This document shows, one piece after another, positions 19,402-27,744 of a DNA stretch of 64,000 bases. The DNA lies in NCBI RefSeq assembly GCF_029953635.1, contig NZ_CP124543.1, positions 2,645,455 through 2,709,454 on the forward strand, written 5' to 3'. This DNA comes from Halotia branconii CENA392 (GTDB lineage: Bacteria > Cyanobacteriota > Cyanobacteriia > Cyanobacteriales > Nostocaceae). The translations under genes and the position numbers were made by a program. Every line of letters begins with the position of its first letter. Position 1 is the stretch's first letter. The notes under the pieces were generated by a model. The model saw only the letters and a program-made list of their open reading frames with translations. It was not told where the DNA came from and ran no database searches.

Positions 19402-19502
19402 CCTTCTATTTTTTTACGTAATTTTTGTAACTTCTTCAGGAAAACCCAATATCCTTGTTGTATACAAAGTTATACCTAAATTCACAGATTAGCTGAAATC
19501 TT

Positions 19503-19616
19503 ATGTCTAGCCAACAACCAAATTCTAACCAACCATCTAAAAAACAAATAAATCAAACAAACAAAAGCAGAAAAAAACCTCTAAATAACGGCAAACCAAG
19601 CAGAACAGACCAATAA
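19503..19616 (+). CDS. Possible 37-residue basic peptide
   Basis: An ATG-to-TAA frame encodes a Lys/Gln/Asn/Ser-rich, basic peptide (begins MSSQQPNSNQPSKK, ends KPSRTDQ) with no hydrophobic segment. It looks disordered and is unlike known families. There is no strong ribosome binding site. It lies inside an 820-base spacer that otherwise holds nothing obvious, so it may be chance. Confidence 0.25.
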   Translation: MSSQQPNSNQPSKKQINQTNKSRKKPLNNGKPSRTDQ

Positions 19617-20164
19617 CTAGAATGGGTATCTTAAATAACTAATAAATAACTAATGTAGTGCTTGCTGTCGTTTTTTAAGCTGATTTGTTTGCCCAATCAA
19701 TGGCGCAGATATATTCGCCCATGTGACTAAAATCTAATGCCAGAGCTAGGATTAGAGAACGTGCTAACTTCAATAAATATAGTATCTTCTTACGTAATAT
19801 TACTTGGAAAAATTGCTACTATATTAATTCTCTGGTCAGAGAAATGAAAGAGCATGAATCTTACCTGTCTTGATAAGAAAGTTTCTGTTTTATGTTATAC
19901 AATACTTACGTACCAAAATATTCCCAATTTTATCTGATTCAATCAAGAATCTAAGCTATTTAGCAATAGAAGCGGCAAAATAACTAAAAATCTTCTTTAC
20001 ATATTGCAACTAAAGTGTTTTCTAAATTAGAAATGCTATGTGTTATGTATGCTACTCTTTATAAAGAAAATCTAAAAGAATTCATTACAGTGATCGCGTA
20101 GATGCACTGAAGTTAGATAATTGATTCAATCATGATATTGATACAAACACAGGGTTAGACTTTT
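19617..20164. other. Gene-free leader region of sphR
   Basis: AT-rich sequence upstream of the response-regulator gene. Pho-box repeats would be expected somewhere here if the cluster is autoregulated, but no convincing set of direct repeats was found by eye. Confidence 0.4.
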
Positions 20165-20926
20165 GTGATATCAATTTATACCAGTGAATCGACCAAATAC
20201 TCTGCCGGGTCTGACATCGGGCAAATGAGCCGCATTTTAGTAGTAGAAGATGAAGAATTAATTCAAGAAATGCTAGTTGTAGCATTAGAAGAAGAAGGAT
20301 ATGGGGTAATTACTGCCCCTGACGGGCGTTCTGCTGTCGAGTATCTGAAAAGTTTTGAACCCACCTCAGGAGAATTTCCCTTTGATTTGATTATTCTTGA
20401 TTTGATGCTGCCGCAAATCAATGGGTTGGATATTTGTCGTTTACTACGTCATCAAGGAAACCCCGTACCAATTTTAATGCTCAGTGCCAAGGGTAGTGAG
20501 ACTGATCGGGTTTTAGGGCTAGAAGTAGGAGCAGATGACTATCTGACCAAACCCTTTAGTATGCGGGAATTAGTGGCTCGTTGTCGGGCGTTACTGCGTC
20601 GTCAACGCTTAAGCACCATGCCACAACTACCAGTCTTAAAATATAAAGAAGTAACTTTGAATCCTCAAGAGTGCCGTGTGTCGGTTCGTGGGCAAGAGGT
20701 GAATCTTTCTCCTAAAGAATTTCGTCTGCTAGAACTATTTATGAGTTATGCTCGCCGCGTATGGTCACGGGAGCAATTGCTCGATCAAGTTTGGGGGCCG
20801 GATTTCGTTGGGGATAGTAAAACTGTAGATGTACACATTCGATGGTTGCGTGAAAAATTAGAGGAAGATCCTAGCCATCCAGAATACATTGTGACTGTAA
20901 GAGGATTTGGCTATCGGTTTGGGTAA
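20165..20926 (+). CDS. sphR: Phosphate-responsive OmpR-type response regulator
   Basis: A receiver domain (phospho-acceptor D79 in IILDLMLP, with K in YLTKPF) is followed by an OmpR/PhoB winged helix (KTVDVHIRWLREKLE, VRGFGYRFG). It is followed after 59 bases by a histidine kinase and then by phoU, the arrangement of the Sph/Pho phosphate-sensing system, so SphR (PhoB) is the best name. The GTG at 20165 gives 253 residues; an ATG at 20225 (MSRILVVEDEE) would give 233 and fits the domain boundary equally well. It probably activates phosphate-starvation genes by binding Pho boxes. The name rests on gene order more than sequence. Confidence 0.85.
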   Translation: MISIYTSESTKYSAGSDIGQMSRILVVEDEELIQEMLVVALEEEGYGVITAPDGRSAVEYLKSFEPTSGEFPFDLIILDLMLPQINGLDICRLLRHQGNPVPILMLSAKGSETDRVLGLEVGADDYLTKPFSMRELVARCRALLRRQRLSTMPQLPVLKYKEVTLNPQECRVSVRGQEVNLSPKEFRLLELFMSYARRVWSREQLLDQVWGPDFVGDSKTVDVHIRWLREKLEEDPSHPEYIVTVRGFGYRFG

Positions 20927-20985
20927 TTTGTGGAGATAGTTGTTAGTTTTTATAAAACATAACGTAACTAACAACTCAAACTTAA

Positions 20986-22314
20986 ATGCTCTTATTGGGA
21001 TTTTTTCTAGGTTTGGCGGTAGGCGTTGGGTTGTGCATTTGGCAACAAATTCAGCTGAAACGTTACTTGGCGCGGGAAATCCAACCATTAACCTCCCGTT
21101 CTCAAGTGCTGTTGCCATTGCTCCCTAATTTGCAAAAGGCAATAGCAAGATTGAAGCAACAGCGCCAAGAGTTGCAGCAATCACTGCAAACTTACCAAGA
21201 CCTTCTAGATTTTGCACCATTGGCATATTTGCTGGTAGATGAAGAAAACCAACTGCTGTGGTGCAATCGGCAAGCGCGGGAAATTTTGTATTTGCAAAGA
21301 TGGCAACTAGGACAGGTACGCTTATTACTAGAGTTGGTGCGATCGTATGAACTTGACCATTTAATTGAACAAACTCGCGATCGCCAAAAACCACAGACAA
21401 CAGAGTGGGTATTCCACCCTCCTTGTGATAATGCGGTAGAAATGCCAAAAATCAAATCTTTAACTTTGCGGGCTTCCAGTTTACCATTGCCAGATGGTCA
21501 AGTAGGAGTTTTTCTAGAAAATCGCCAACCTCTAGTGGATATGAATCAGGCGCGAGATCGGTCTTTTTCTGATCTGGCTCACGAACTAAGAACGCCACTG
21601 ACTTCGATTAGTCTGGTTGTAGAAACTTTACAAAACCGTTTGGAACCTCCTTTAAATCGCTGGATTGATCGATTAACGCAAGAAGTTGATCGGCTGATTA
21701 ATTTGGTGCAAAACTGGTTAGAACTTACCCAAATGGAAGCAACCCCAGACATTCAGTTACGAACCAAACCAGTAGAAATGCGATCGCTGATTATGTCTGT
21801 GTGGGAAACTTTAGAACCATTAGCACAGCGTCAGAAGCTATCTTTTAGCTATTTTGGGCCAGAAAATATTTGGATTAAGGCAGATCAAGCTCGCATTTAT
21901 CAGGTTTTTTTGAACTTGCTAGATAACAGTATCAAATACAGTCATCCTTCTAGTAATATTTTTGTCCAAGCGGAAATTTTATCAGAAAAGGATAATTATA
22001 CAGATGATTCTGTTTCCTCAATCTTGGAAATAAATCTTATTGATTCAGGAGTCGGCTTTTCTGAGGCAGATTTGCCCCACATTTTTGAGCGATTTTACCG
22101 GGGAGATAAAGCACGCACTCATTCCCCGTTAACAGAAGGTAATTCAGTAAAATCGATTGTTGGTAATGGTTTGGGTTTAGCGATCGTCCGGCAAATTCTG
22201 CTTGCACATGGTGGTTCTATCAAAGCGATGAATCATCCAGAAACTGGTGGCGCATGGATACAACTTCAATTTCCTGAAGTTGTGGCAAACTCACAACGCC
22301 AAGACTATAGTTAA
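20986..22314 (+). CDS. sphS: Phosphate-sensing histidine kinase
   Basis: The 442-residue kinase has an N-terminal hydrophobic anchor (residues 1-18), a coiled coil (about 48-72), a PAS-like domain (about 72-180; LVDEENQLLWCN) and the HisKA/HATPase core: H199 in SDLAHELRTPLTS, N-box LDNSIKYS, G1 DSGVGF, F-box FERFYRGD and G2 NGLGLAIV. An anchored PAS kinase without a large periplasmic sensor is the PhoR/SphS layout. Sensing is thought to pass through PhoU and the Pst transporter, which is not in the window. It is transcribed with sphR upstream and phoU 28 bases downstream. Confidence 0.88.
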   Translation: MLLLGFFLGLAVGVGLCIWQQIQLKRYLAREIQPLTSRSQVLLPLLPNLQKAIARLKQQRQELQQSLQTYQDLLDFAPLAYLLVDEENQLLWCNRQAREILYLQRWQLGQVRLLLELVRSYELDHLIEQTRDRQKPQTTEWVFHPPCDNAVEMPKIKSLTLRASSLPLPDGQVGVFLENRQPLVDMNQARDRSFSDLAHELRTPLTSISLVVETLQNRLEPPLNRWIDRLTQEVDRLINLVQNWLELTQMEATPDIQLRTKPVEMRSLIMSVWETLEPLAQRQKLSFSYFGPENIWIKADQARIYQVFLNLLDNSIKYSHPSSNIFVQAEILSEKDNYTDDSVSSILEINLIDSGVGFSEADLPHIFERFYRGDKARTHSPLTEGNSVKSIVGNGLGLAIVRQILLAHGGSIKAMNHPETGGAWIQLQFPEVVANSQRQDYS

Positions 22315-22342
22315 AAATATCTTCACGTTTGAGATTACAAGT

Positions 22343-23011
22343 GTGAAAGCTGCTCTTTATAGTCCCAGTCCTAAAAATCCCCAGTTGGCACGCGCTCTAA
22401 GACGCTTAGAACGTGACGTGTTACGTATGGGAGCCTTGGTAGAACAATCATTTCGCCTCAGTCACCAAGCGTTATTTACTCGTGACTTAGCAGCAGCTGA
22501 GGAACTTCCCAGATTAGATAAAAAAATTGATCGCTTTTATAGACAAATAGAATCAGACTGTACGGCAATCATGACGCTACAAGCACCAACAGCGAGAGAT
22601 TTACGCTGCTTGAGTGCTTTTATGCAACTAGTGCGAGACTTAGAACGCATTGGTGATTATGCAAAAGATTTAGCTGAAATTGCCATTAAAATTTTTCCTT
22701 ATCCGCCTCATACTTCTTTACCAGATATTGCAGTCATGTCTCACCATGCACAAGCAATGCTAGCAACTAGCTTAGTAGCTTTGGCTGATTTGGATGAAGT
22801 CGGTGGACGAGGTTTAAAACACCTTGATGACACTGTAGACAATGCTTATAAAAATGTTTATCAGACTTTAGCCCAGCAACGGGATGTCCCAGGTGTAGTC
22901 GAGCCAATTTTGTTGTTAGCTCTGGCGATTCGTTGTTTAGAACGTATGGCAGATCACGCTACCAATATTGGCCAAAGAGTAGCATACATCGTTACAGGTC
23001 AACGTTCGTGA
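22343..23011 (+). CDS. phoU: Phosphate signalling complex protein PhoU
   Basis: The 222-residue protein is two copies of the PhoU helical repeat (first RALRRLERDVLRMGALVEQS, DLRCLSAFMQLVRDLERIGD; second LEVxxAIRCLERMADHATNIG-like at the end). PhoU couples the Pst phosphate transporter to the kinase and keeps the Pho response off when phosphate is plentiful. An upstream-extended frame overlaps sphS, but the GTG at 22343 gives the normal family length and start (MKAALYSPSPKNP), so it is used. It directly follows sphS in the same orientation. Confidence 0.92.
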   Translation: MKAALYSPSPKNPQLARALRRLERDVLRMGALVEQSFRLSHQALFTRDLAAAEELPRLDKKIDRFYRQIESDCTAIMTLQAPTARDLRCLSAFMQLVRDLERIGDYAKDLAEIAIKIFPYPPHTSLPDIAVMSHHAQAMLATSLVALADLDEVGGRGLKHLDDTVDNAYKNVYQTLAQQRDVPGVVEPILLLALAIRCLERMADHATNIGQRVAYIVTGQRS

Positions 23012-23029
23012 AGTACACATTGAATAACA

Positions 23030-23062
23030 AGATCCCCGACTTTTTTTTGAAGTTGGGGATCT
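23030..23062. repeat. Palindromic repeat, copy 2 (AGATCCCCGAC family)
   Basis: AGATCCCCGAC and the near-complementary AGTTGGGGATCT flank a T-rich loop, 18 bases after the phoU stop. It is a diverged copy of the element at 152-184 and may act as transcript-end hairpin for the sphR-sphS-phoU unit. Confidence 0.75.
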
Positions 23063-23081
23063 GAGTGATTACTGACAATAC

Positions 23082-23189
23082 TATAGCCATCCGATTTGAT
23101 TAATGAACATATTTGCGTAGGGGGGAACAGGAAAAAACGGATTTAGGAGTGTACTGAGTTTTTTCACCAAATCAAATATGAGTCCTATA
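23082..23189. mobile_element. MITE-like element, family 2 (copy A)
   Basis: Imperfect terminal inverted repeats TATAGCCATCCGATTTGATT and AATCAAATATGAGTCCTATA bound 108 bases. The ends match those of copies at 32222-32328 and 37200-37307, while the interior differs. Ends begin and finish in TATA, consistent with insertion at a TA dinucleotide as in IS630/mariner-type elements (inference). Confidence 0.65.
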
Positions 23190-23406
23190 ACTAGGTCGGC
23201 GTAAATAATTATTGTTGGAATCAGGCAGGGGGCAGCACTTCGGCTTCGCGGTAGTTGAGTTTCGGCTACGCTCAACTGCCGCGCAGCGCCGCACTGAGCC
23301 TGTCGAAGTGTCGAAACTCAGTGACCAAGGGCAGGGGGAGAAAGAGTTTGAGCCTTATTTACTTTTTGTCACATAGTTTGGTTTTATTGCACCGATTTAC
23401 TTAGTT
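23189..23406. mobile_element. Nested palindromic element, family 3 (copy 1)
   Basis: Ends AACTAGGTCGGCGTAAATAA and TTTACTTAGTT form imperfect inverted repeats. The same outer sequence (AATAATTAT-GTTGG-A, then GAGCCTTATTTACTTTT-TCACATAGTTTG) occurs without the inner block at 40924-41047. The inner block (23232-23324) is the inverse of the 94-base repeat at 58295-58389 and 58917-59009, so one repeat has been inserted into another. Confidence 0.65.
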
Positions 23407-24104
23407 AAATAAAAATTAGTTAACTAACATACATTTCACTAAAAGCTTACCTTTTCTTAAACTTGCAGGATTAAATTAACCCAAGATCAACTAAAAATTA
23501 CTTTTTGACTAGCTGATGTATCACACTTTTTTGGCTGCGATCGCATCGACAAGTTCGAGTGTCCAGTTAAGGGGAGCAACATCTAAAAAATCTTAAAAGT
23601 GAATCAACTTGAGAGATCATAAAAGGTAGTCTCAGGCAAAGTTCAAAAATGTTGTAGAAATTAGCATCTACTAAAAGTGGTAAGTTAATTAAGATTGTGA
23701 AGTTTTTGGAAAAACTAGTATCAGTATTTTTGCTAAATAAATTAAAAATGAAAGTATTAAATATGACTTAATAAAACAATGAGGTAGACATAAAATGAAT
23801 CTAAAAAATAGATAAATTTGTCGTAAGAATTACTTATGTATTTGTCTAAACAAAATATGAGATTTTTCTAATATCAATTGTTTGTTAATCATCCCAATAA
23901 ATATCAAAAAAGCTGAATTACTCAATTGAGTAATCATCAAATCAGACAAAACCATTTTTTAGTATAGTTGTGAATAAATTATTTATTATTTATAGTCTTA
24001 GTCTAAATTTAATTATCTTATCATAGATCATAATTTGTTCTATTGAAACTATCACAATACCTTTAATTAATCCCATAAATAAAACTCTATCAAACCTTTC
24101 CATA
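23407..24104. other. Gene-free AT-rich spacer
   Basis: About 700 AT-rich bases before the Crp-family gene, with one HIP1-like octamer near 23538. No coding frame or further repeat is supported. Confidence 0.5.
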
Positions 24105-24719
24105 ATGTCTTTTACAAGCCTTAATCCCAACTCTTCTAGTGCATCAAATAACCCTCCACTAAATGGACAGTTACCACAACAGTTATTTAGTCGCAGGGAA
24201 GTAATTCCACCACGCAACGATATACTCTGGCGCATCGAACGGGGAGCAGTTCGTACTGTAACTTGGAGTGAAGATGGAGCATTTATTACTCTGGGATATT
24301 GGGGTCCAGGAGATCTGATTGGCTATGCCCTGTCCAACGTCCAACCCTACCACATTGAATGTTTAACGAGTGTAGAAACGAGCATTCTGCCACCTCGTAT
24401 CTGGCATTTGGATATTAATGCTTTATTGTCCCATATTCAACACTCCGAAGAACTGTTAAGCATAGTGCATCGTAAACCAATTTCGCTACGCTTATGGCAG
24501 TTTTTAGTATGGTTAAGTGAAAAATTTGGGCGTAATGTAGAACAAGGCAAGCTTATTGATCTAAATGTTACTCATCAGGAAATATCAGAAGTATTAAACA
24601 CAACTAGAGTCACAGTAACGCGGCTTTTACAACAATTTGAAGAACAAGGAATGCTATTACGCTACAAGCGTCGGATTATTCTACCTTTAGCAAATAAATT
24701 AACCAAAAATATAGTTTAA
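24105..24719 (+). CDS. Crp/Fnr-family transcriptional regulator
   Basis: The 204-residue protein has a short cupin-like sensor domain (about 25-120; ILWRIERGAVRTV, WGPGDLIGYAL) and a Crp-type helix-turn-helix (about 150-195; THQEISEVLNTTRVTVTRLL). The cAMP-contacting Arg-Ser pair of CRP and the Fe-S cysteines of FNR are absent, so the effector is unknown; it is not NtcA. The downstream gene is an iron-uptake porin 144 bases away on the same strand, which it might regulate. N-terminal 20 residues are Ser/Asn-rich. Confidence 0.88.
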   Translation: MSFTSLNPNSSSASNNPPLNGQLPQQLFSRREVIPPRNDILWRIERGAVRTVTWSEDGAFITLGYWGPGDLIGYALSNVQPYHIECLTSVETSILPPRIWHLDINALLSHIQHSEELLSIVHRKPISLRLWQFLVWLSEKFGRNVEQGKLIDLNVTHQEISEVLNTTRVTVTRLLQQFEEQGMLLRYKRRIILPLANKLTKNIV

Positions 24720-24863
24720 AAAATTTGTAATTGACTTGTGTTAATTAACAAGGATTCTGTATACTCATTCATGAGGTTCATGTGTAAATTCCCTTAATAC
24801 TTAAATGGTTAGGTATTTTACCATGACTGGAATTAGTTGGTGTGAGTAAAAATTTTTAAGATT

Positions 24864-26474
24864 ATGACAAAATCATTCTGGAATGTTCTAAAGGTCAGTC
24901 CAGTTGTTGTCGCCGCTACACTTATTGCTGCTAACAGCGCTTTGGCAGCAGAAGTAAATGAACAGGTAACAACTGTTGCCCAATTATCCCAAGAGTCTAA
25001 CGATATTGGTCAAGTAACATCCGTGTCTCAATTTTCGGATGTACAGCCTACAGATTGGGCATTTCAAGCTTTACAATCACTGGTTGAACGTTATGGCTGT
25101 ATCGCTGGTTATCCCAACGGTACTTACCGTGGTAATCGGGCTATGACACGTTATGAATTTGCTGCTGGTTTGAATGCTTGTTTAGACCGGGTGAATGAAC
25201 TGATTGCTACAGCTACAACCGACTTAGTAACTAAGCAAGACCTAGCAACTTTACAGCGCTTGCAAGAAGAATTTTCTGCTGAATTAGCGACCTTGCGTGG
25301 TCGTGTTGATGCCCTAGAAGCCCGTACCTCTGAACTAGAAGCTAATCAGTTCTCTACTACCACCAAGTTAAAGGGCGAAGCTATTTTTGCTGTAGCTGGT
25401 GCTTTTGGGGATGAAAGAGTAGGTGGTGGCGATTTACAAGATAATATCATTTTCGCTGATCGGGTTCGTCTGAGCTTGGAAAGCAGCTTTACAGGTCAAG
25501 ACAACTTGCAAGTACGTTTAAATGCTGGTAACATCACTCAATTTGATGGTGGAAGTAGTTCAAGACCCAACGTCACAGGAACTAGCATGACTCGGTTGGG
25601 TTTTGATGGCGATACTGGTAACAGTGTTGGAATCGATAAAGTTAATTATGCTTTCAACCTCGGCCCAGCACGCGTTAAAGTTGATGCTACTGGTGCTGAA
25701 CTTTACGAAAACATCAACGTCTTTAACCCCGACTTTAAAAGTAGTGGTTCAGGTGCGCTCTCCCGTTACGGACGTTTCAGTCCCATTTATCGCACCAATT
25801 CCGGTGGTGCTGGTGTAACAGTAGAATTAAATCCCACAGGTGCTATTACTTTAAGTGGGGCTTATCTAGCCAGCAATCCTAATAATCCTGTTGATGGTAG
25901 CGGTATTTCCGATGGTAGTAGTACTGCATTGGGTCAAATAGCTTTTAAACCCAGTAAAGCTTTGAACGTGGGTCTGACTTATGCCTACAATTATCAAAAC
26001 AGTGGCACTGGTGTAAACCTTTTTGGTAGCACAGGCAGTGCTTTGGCAAACAGACCATTTGGTAATTTCGCCTCCACATCCAACAACTATGGTGTACAGG
26101 CCACCTTTCAACCAAGTTCAAAACTGACCGTTGGTGGTTGGGCTGGTTATAGTGTCGCTACTGCTGAATCTGGCCCTAACAAAGGAAAAAATGCAGATGC
26201 TTTCTACTGGGCTACTACACTCGGATTGAAAGACTTTGGTAGAGAAGGGAACTTACTTGGTTTTATTTTTGGTCAGTCGCCAAGAATTACCGAAAGCGAG
26301 GTCGCAGGTGGAGAAGATCCTGATACCTCTTATCATTTAGAAGCTCTTTACAAAATGCGCTTTAGCGACAACATTGCTATCACTCCTGGTGTATTGGTAA
26401 TCTTCAACCCTGAACACAACGACGCTAACGATACGATCTACGTAGGTACAATTCGTACTACCTTCAGTTTCTAA
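24864..26474 (+). CDS. Iron-uptake porin (SLH domain plus OprB-type barrel)
   Basis: The 536-residue outer-membrane protein has a signal peptide cut after ALA near residue 28, an SLH domain (about 52-112; FSDVQPTDWAFQALQSLVER, GCIAGYPNGTYRGN), a coiled coil (about 118-155) and a beta-barrel ending in the typical IRTTFSF with terminal Phe. This architecture is the cyanobacterial OprB-like porin, thought to anchor to peptidoglycan through SLH and to admit inorganic iron and other solutes. A paralogue with the same layout lies at 27741-29468 on the other strand. A strong terminator follows. Confidence 0.93.
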   Translation: MTKSFWNVLKVSPVVVAATLIAANSALAAEVNEQVTTVAQLSQESNDIGQVTSVSQFSDVQPTDWAFQALQSLVERYGCIAGYPNGTYRGNRAMTRYEFAAGLNACLDRVNELIATATTDLVTKQDLATLQRLQEEFSAELATLRGRVDALEARTSELEANQFSTTTKLKGEAIFAVAGAFGDERVGGGDLQDNIIFADRVRLSLESSFTGQDNLQVRLNAGNITQFDGGSSSRPNVTGTSMTRLGFDGDTGNSVGIDKVNYAFNLGPARVKVDATGAELYENINVFNPDFKSSGSGALSRYGRFSPIYRTNSGGAGVTVELNPTGAITLSGAYLASNPNNPVDGSGISDGSSTALGQIAFKPSKALNVGLTYAYNYQNSGTGVNLFGSTGSALANRPFGNFASTSNNYGVQATFQPSSKLTVGGWAGYSVATAESGPNKGKNADAFYWATTLGLKDFGREGNLLGFIFGQSPRITESEVAGGEDPDTSYHLEALYKMRFSDNIAITPGVLVIFNPEHNDANDTIYVGTIRTTFSF

Positions 26475-26493
26475 AATTGAGTTAATAGTTTTT

Positions 26494-26524
26494 AAAAGCC
26501 CGCCGTCGTAAAGCGGGCTTTTGC
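26494..26524 (+). terminator. Intrinsic terminator of the porin gene
   Basis: Perfect 10-bp stem (AAAAGCCCGC / GCGGGCTTTT) with a 9-base loop, ending in a T-run, 20 bases after the porin stop. Confidence 0.9.
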
Positions 26525-26538
26525 TTTGGGAGAATATC

Positions 26539-26799
26539 TTAGAGGGGATTATAATCTTGTTGATTAGAGATATCTATTGGAGGTCGATCGCTACTCCATG
26601 CCCACCAAACAAAACCACAGTTACACTTGTAAAACTCTTGCCATTTACGACGATGGTCTTCTGTCATTACAGGCGATCGCCGGTTGATCCAAACTTTGAG
26701 AGCTGCTAGGCTACTTGAGTGGCATTTAGGACAGTAAAATCCATCAGCATGAATTGCCTCGTCTGTCCATTTAGGTGGGATGGGAGCAAAAGCGTCCAT
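26539..26799 (-). CDS. Small zinc-ribbon-like conserved protein
   Basis: The 86-residue protein has two cysteine pairs, YCPKCHSSS near residue 23 and KCNCGFVWWAW near residue 58, which would fold as a zinc ribbon, and an aromatic-rich middle. Length and composition are protein-like and the frame is clean from the ATG at 26799. I do not recognise a named family. It converges on the iron porin gene and shares its terminator region. Function unknown; nucleic-acid or protein binding through the ribbon is plausible. Confidence 0.65.
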   Translation of the reverse strand: MDAFAPIPPKWTDEAIHADGFYCPKCHSSSLAALKVWINRRSPVMTEDHRRKWQEFYKCNCGFVWWAWSSDRPPIDISNQQDYNPL

Positions 26800-26959
26800 G
26801 TAGTTAAAAATATAGTCTTAATGGTTATTCAAAGCTTTGAGACTTTGAACTTGGGGTAAACGGATACCACAGAATCCCGTTACACAATCAAACTCATCAA
26901 AGATTAGCACGAAAAGGGGAATGGATGAGAGAAGGCGATCGCTGTTTAAAAGTGATAAA

Positions 26960-27409
26960 TCAATTATTTAATCTTTGTTGCTGTCGTATGAGTCTATCTT
27001 GTTGTTGCCTAAATTGTTCCTGCTGCTGTTGTTGTCTTAGTCTCAGTTGATCTTGCTGGTATCGAAGCCTGAATTGTTCTTGTTGTCTAAATTGTTCCTG
27101 CTGCTGTTGTTGTTGTAGTCTTAGTTGATCTTGTTGGTATCTAAATTGTTGCCACAATTGTTGAGGCTGTTGTTTCAATTCATTCTGGCGTTGACTCCAT
27201 CGCTGCTGTTGCCTTCTCAATTCTTCTCGCCTTTGTGCTTGTTGCTGTTGTCTTCTCAATTCTTCTCGTTGCTGTTGTAATCTCAGTTGATCTTGGTTTT
27301 GAGAAAGTGTCTTAACGATTTCTGCCGATGCAGAAGAATTAATTAGCGATACTATTGCCAGCATCAAAACTGATAGCCCTGATTTAACTATCAATGAGTA
27401 ATTCAACAT
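26960..27409 (-). CDS. Secreted Gln/Arg-rich low-complexity protein
   Basis: The 149-residue protein has a signal peptide (hydrophobic residues about 11-23, probable cut after SASA) followed almost wholly by Gln/Arg/Leu-rich repeats built on units like DQLRLQQQQ, REELRRQQQ and EQFRQQ. It should be an exported, highly charged helical or coiled-coil polypeptide. Some DNA repeats within it are nearly exact, so length is likely to vary between strains. Its function is unknown. The ATG at 27409 gives the signal peptide. Confidence 0.65.
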   Translation of the reverse strand: MLNYSLIVKSGLSVLMLAIVSLINSSASAEIVKTLSQNQDQLRLQQQREELRRQQQQAQRREELRRQQQRWSQRQNELKQQPQQLWQQFRYQQDQLRLQQQQQQEQFRQQEQFRLRYQQDQLRLRQQQQQEQFRQQQDRLIRQQQRLNN

Positions 27410-27448
27410 ATATTTTTCTCTTGGATTACTACTTAAACATTTTTAATT

Positions 27449-27576
27449 AGGACTTACGCAACGCCTATATTGTCATTGCGACCGGAACGGAGTGTAGAAA
27501 AGCAATCCCAGCGTTAGGGTAGATTACTTCGCTATCGCTCGTAATGACGGAGTTACGTTATTTTTGCGTAAGTCCT
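27449..27576. mobile_element. MITE-like element, family 1 (copy 2)
   Basis: 128 bases bounded by AGGACTTACGCA and TGCGTAAGTCCT. Immediately outside, separated by one unpaired base on each side, are TTAAT (27443-27447 and 27578-27582), which look like a 5-base target duplication. Interior subterminal repeats GTCATTGCGA and TCGTAATGAC also pair. Confidence 0.85.
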
Positions 27577-27700
27577 GTTAATGTAATATAACGTTAAAAT
27601 TACTTAAGTGACATCACCTAACAGAGTAATCCAGCCTAGCCGTGCGTTAGGCTAAAGTCGTAACACACGCTACTAAAGATTTACTCTAAGAAAAAATAAA

Positions 27701-27744
27701 ACTATTAAAAATTAACGTGAGTCTCCAACGGAGGCGCACGTTAA
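27701..27744 (-). terminator. Terminator of the minus-strand porin gene
   Basis: TTAACGTG arms (27712-27719 and 27736-27744) with an inner TCTCC/GAGG pairing form a hairpin that overlaps the stop codon of the porin gene; on the minus strand it is followed by TTTTTAATAG. Confidence 0.75.

Noticed and set aside
19617..20164. Pho-box array upstream of sphR
   Set aside because: No set of spaced direct repeats could be identified with confidence.
22247..22342. Long N-terminal extension of phoU overlapping sphS
   Set aside because: The extension (MAHGYNFNF...) is out-of-frame sphS sequence; the GTG at 22343 gives the family length.
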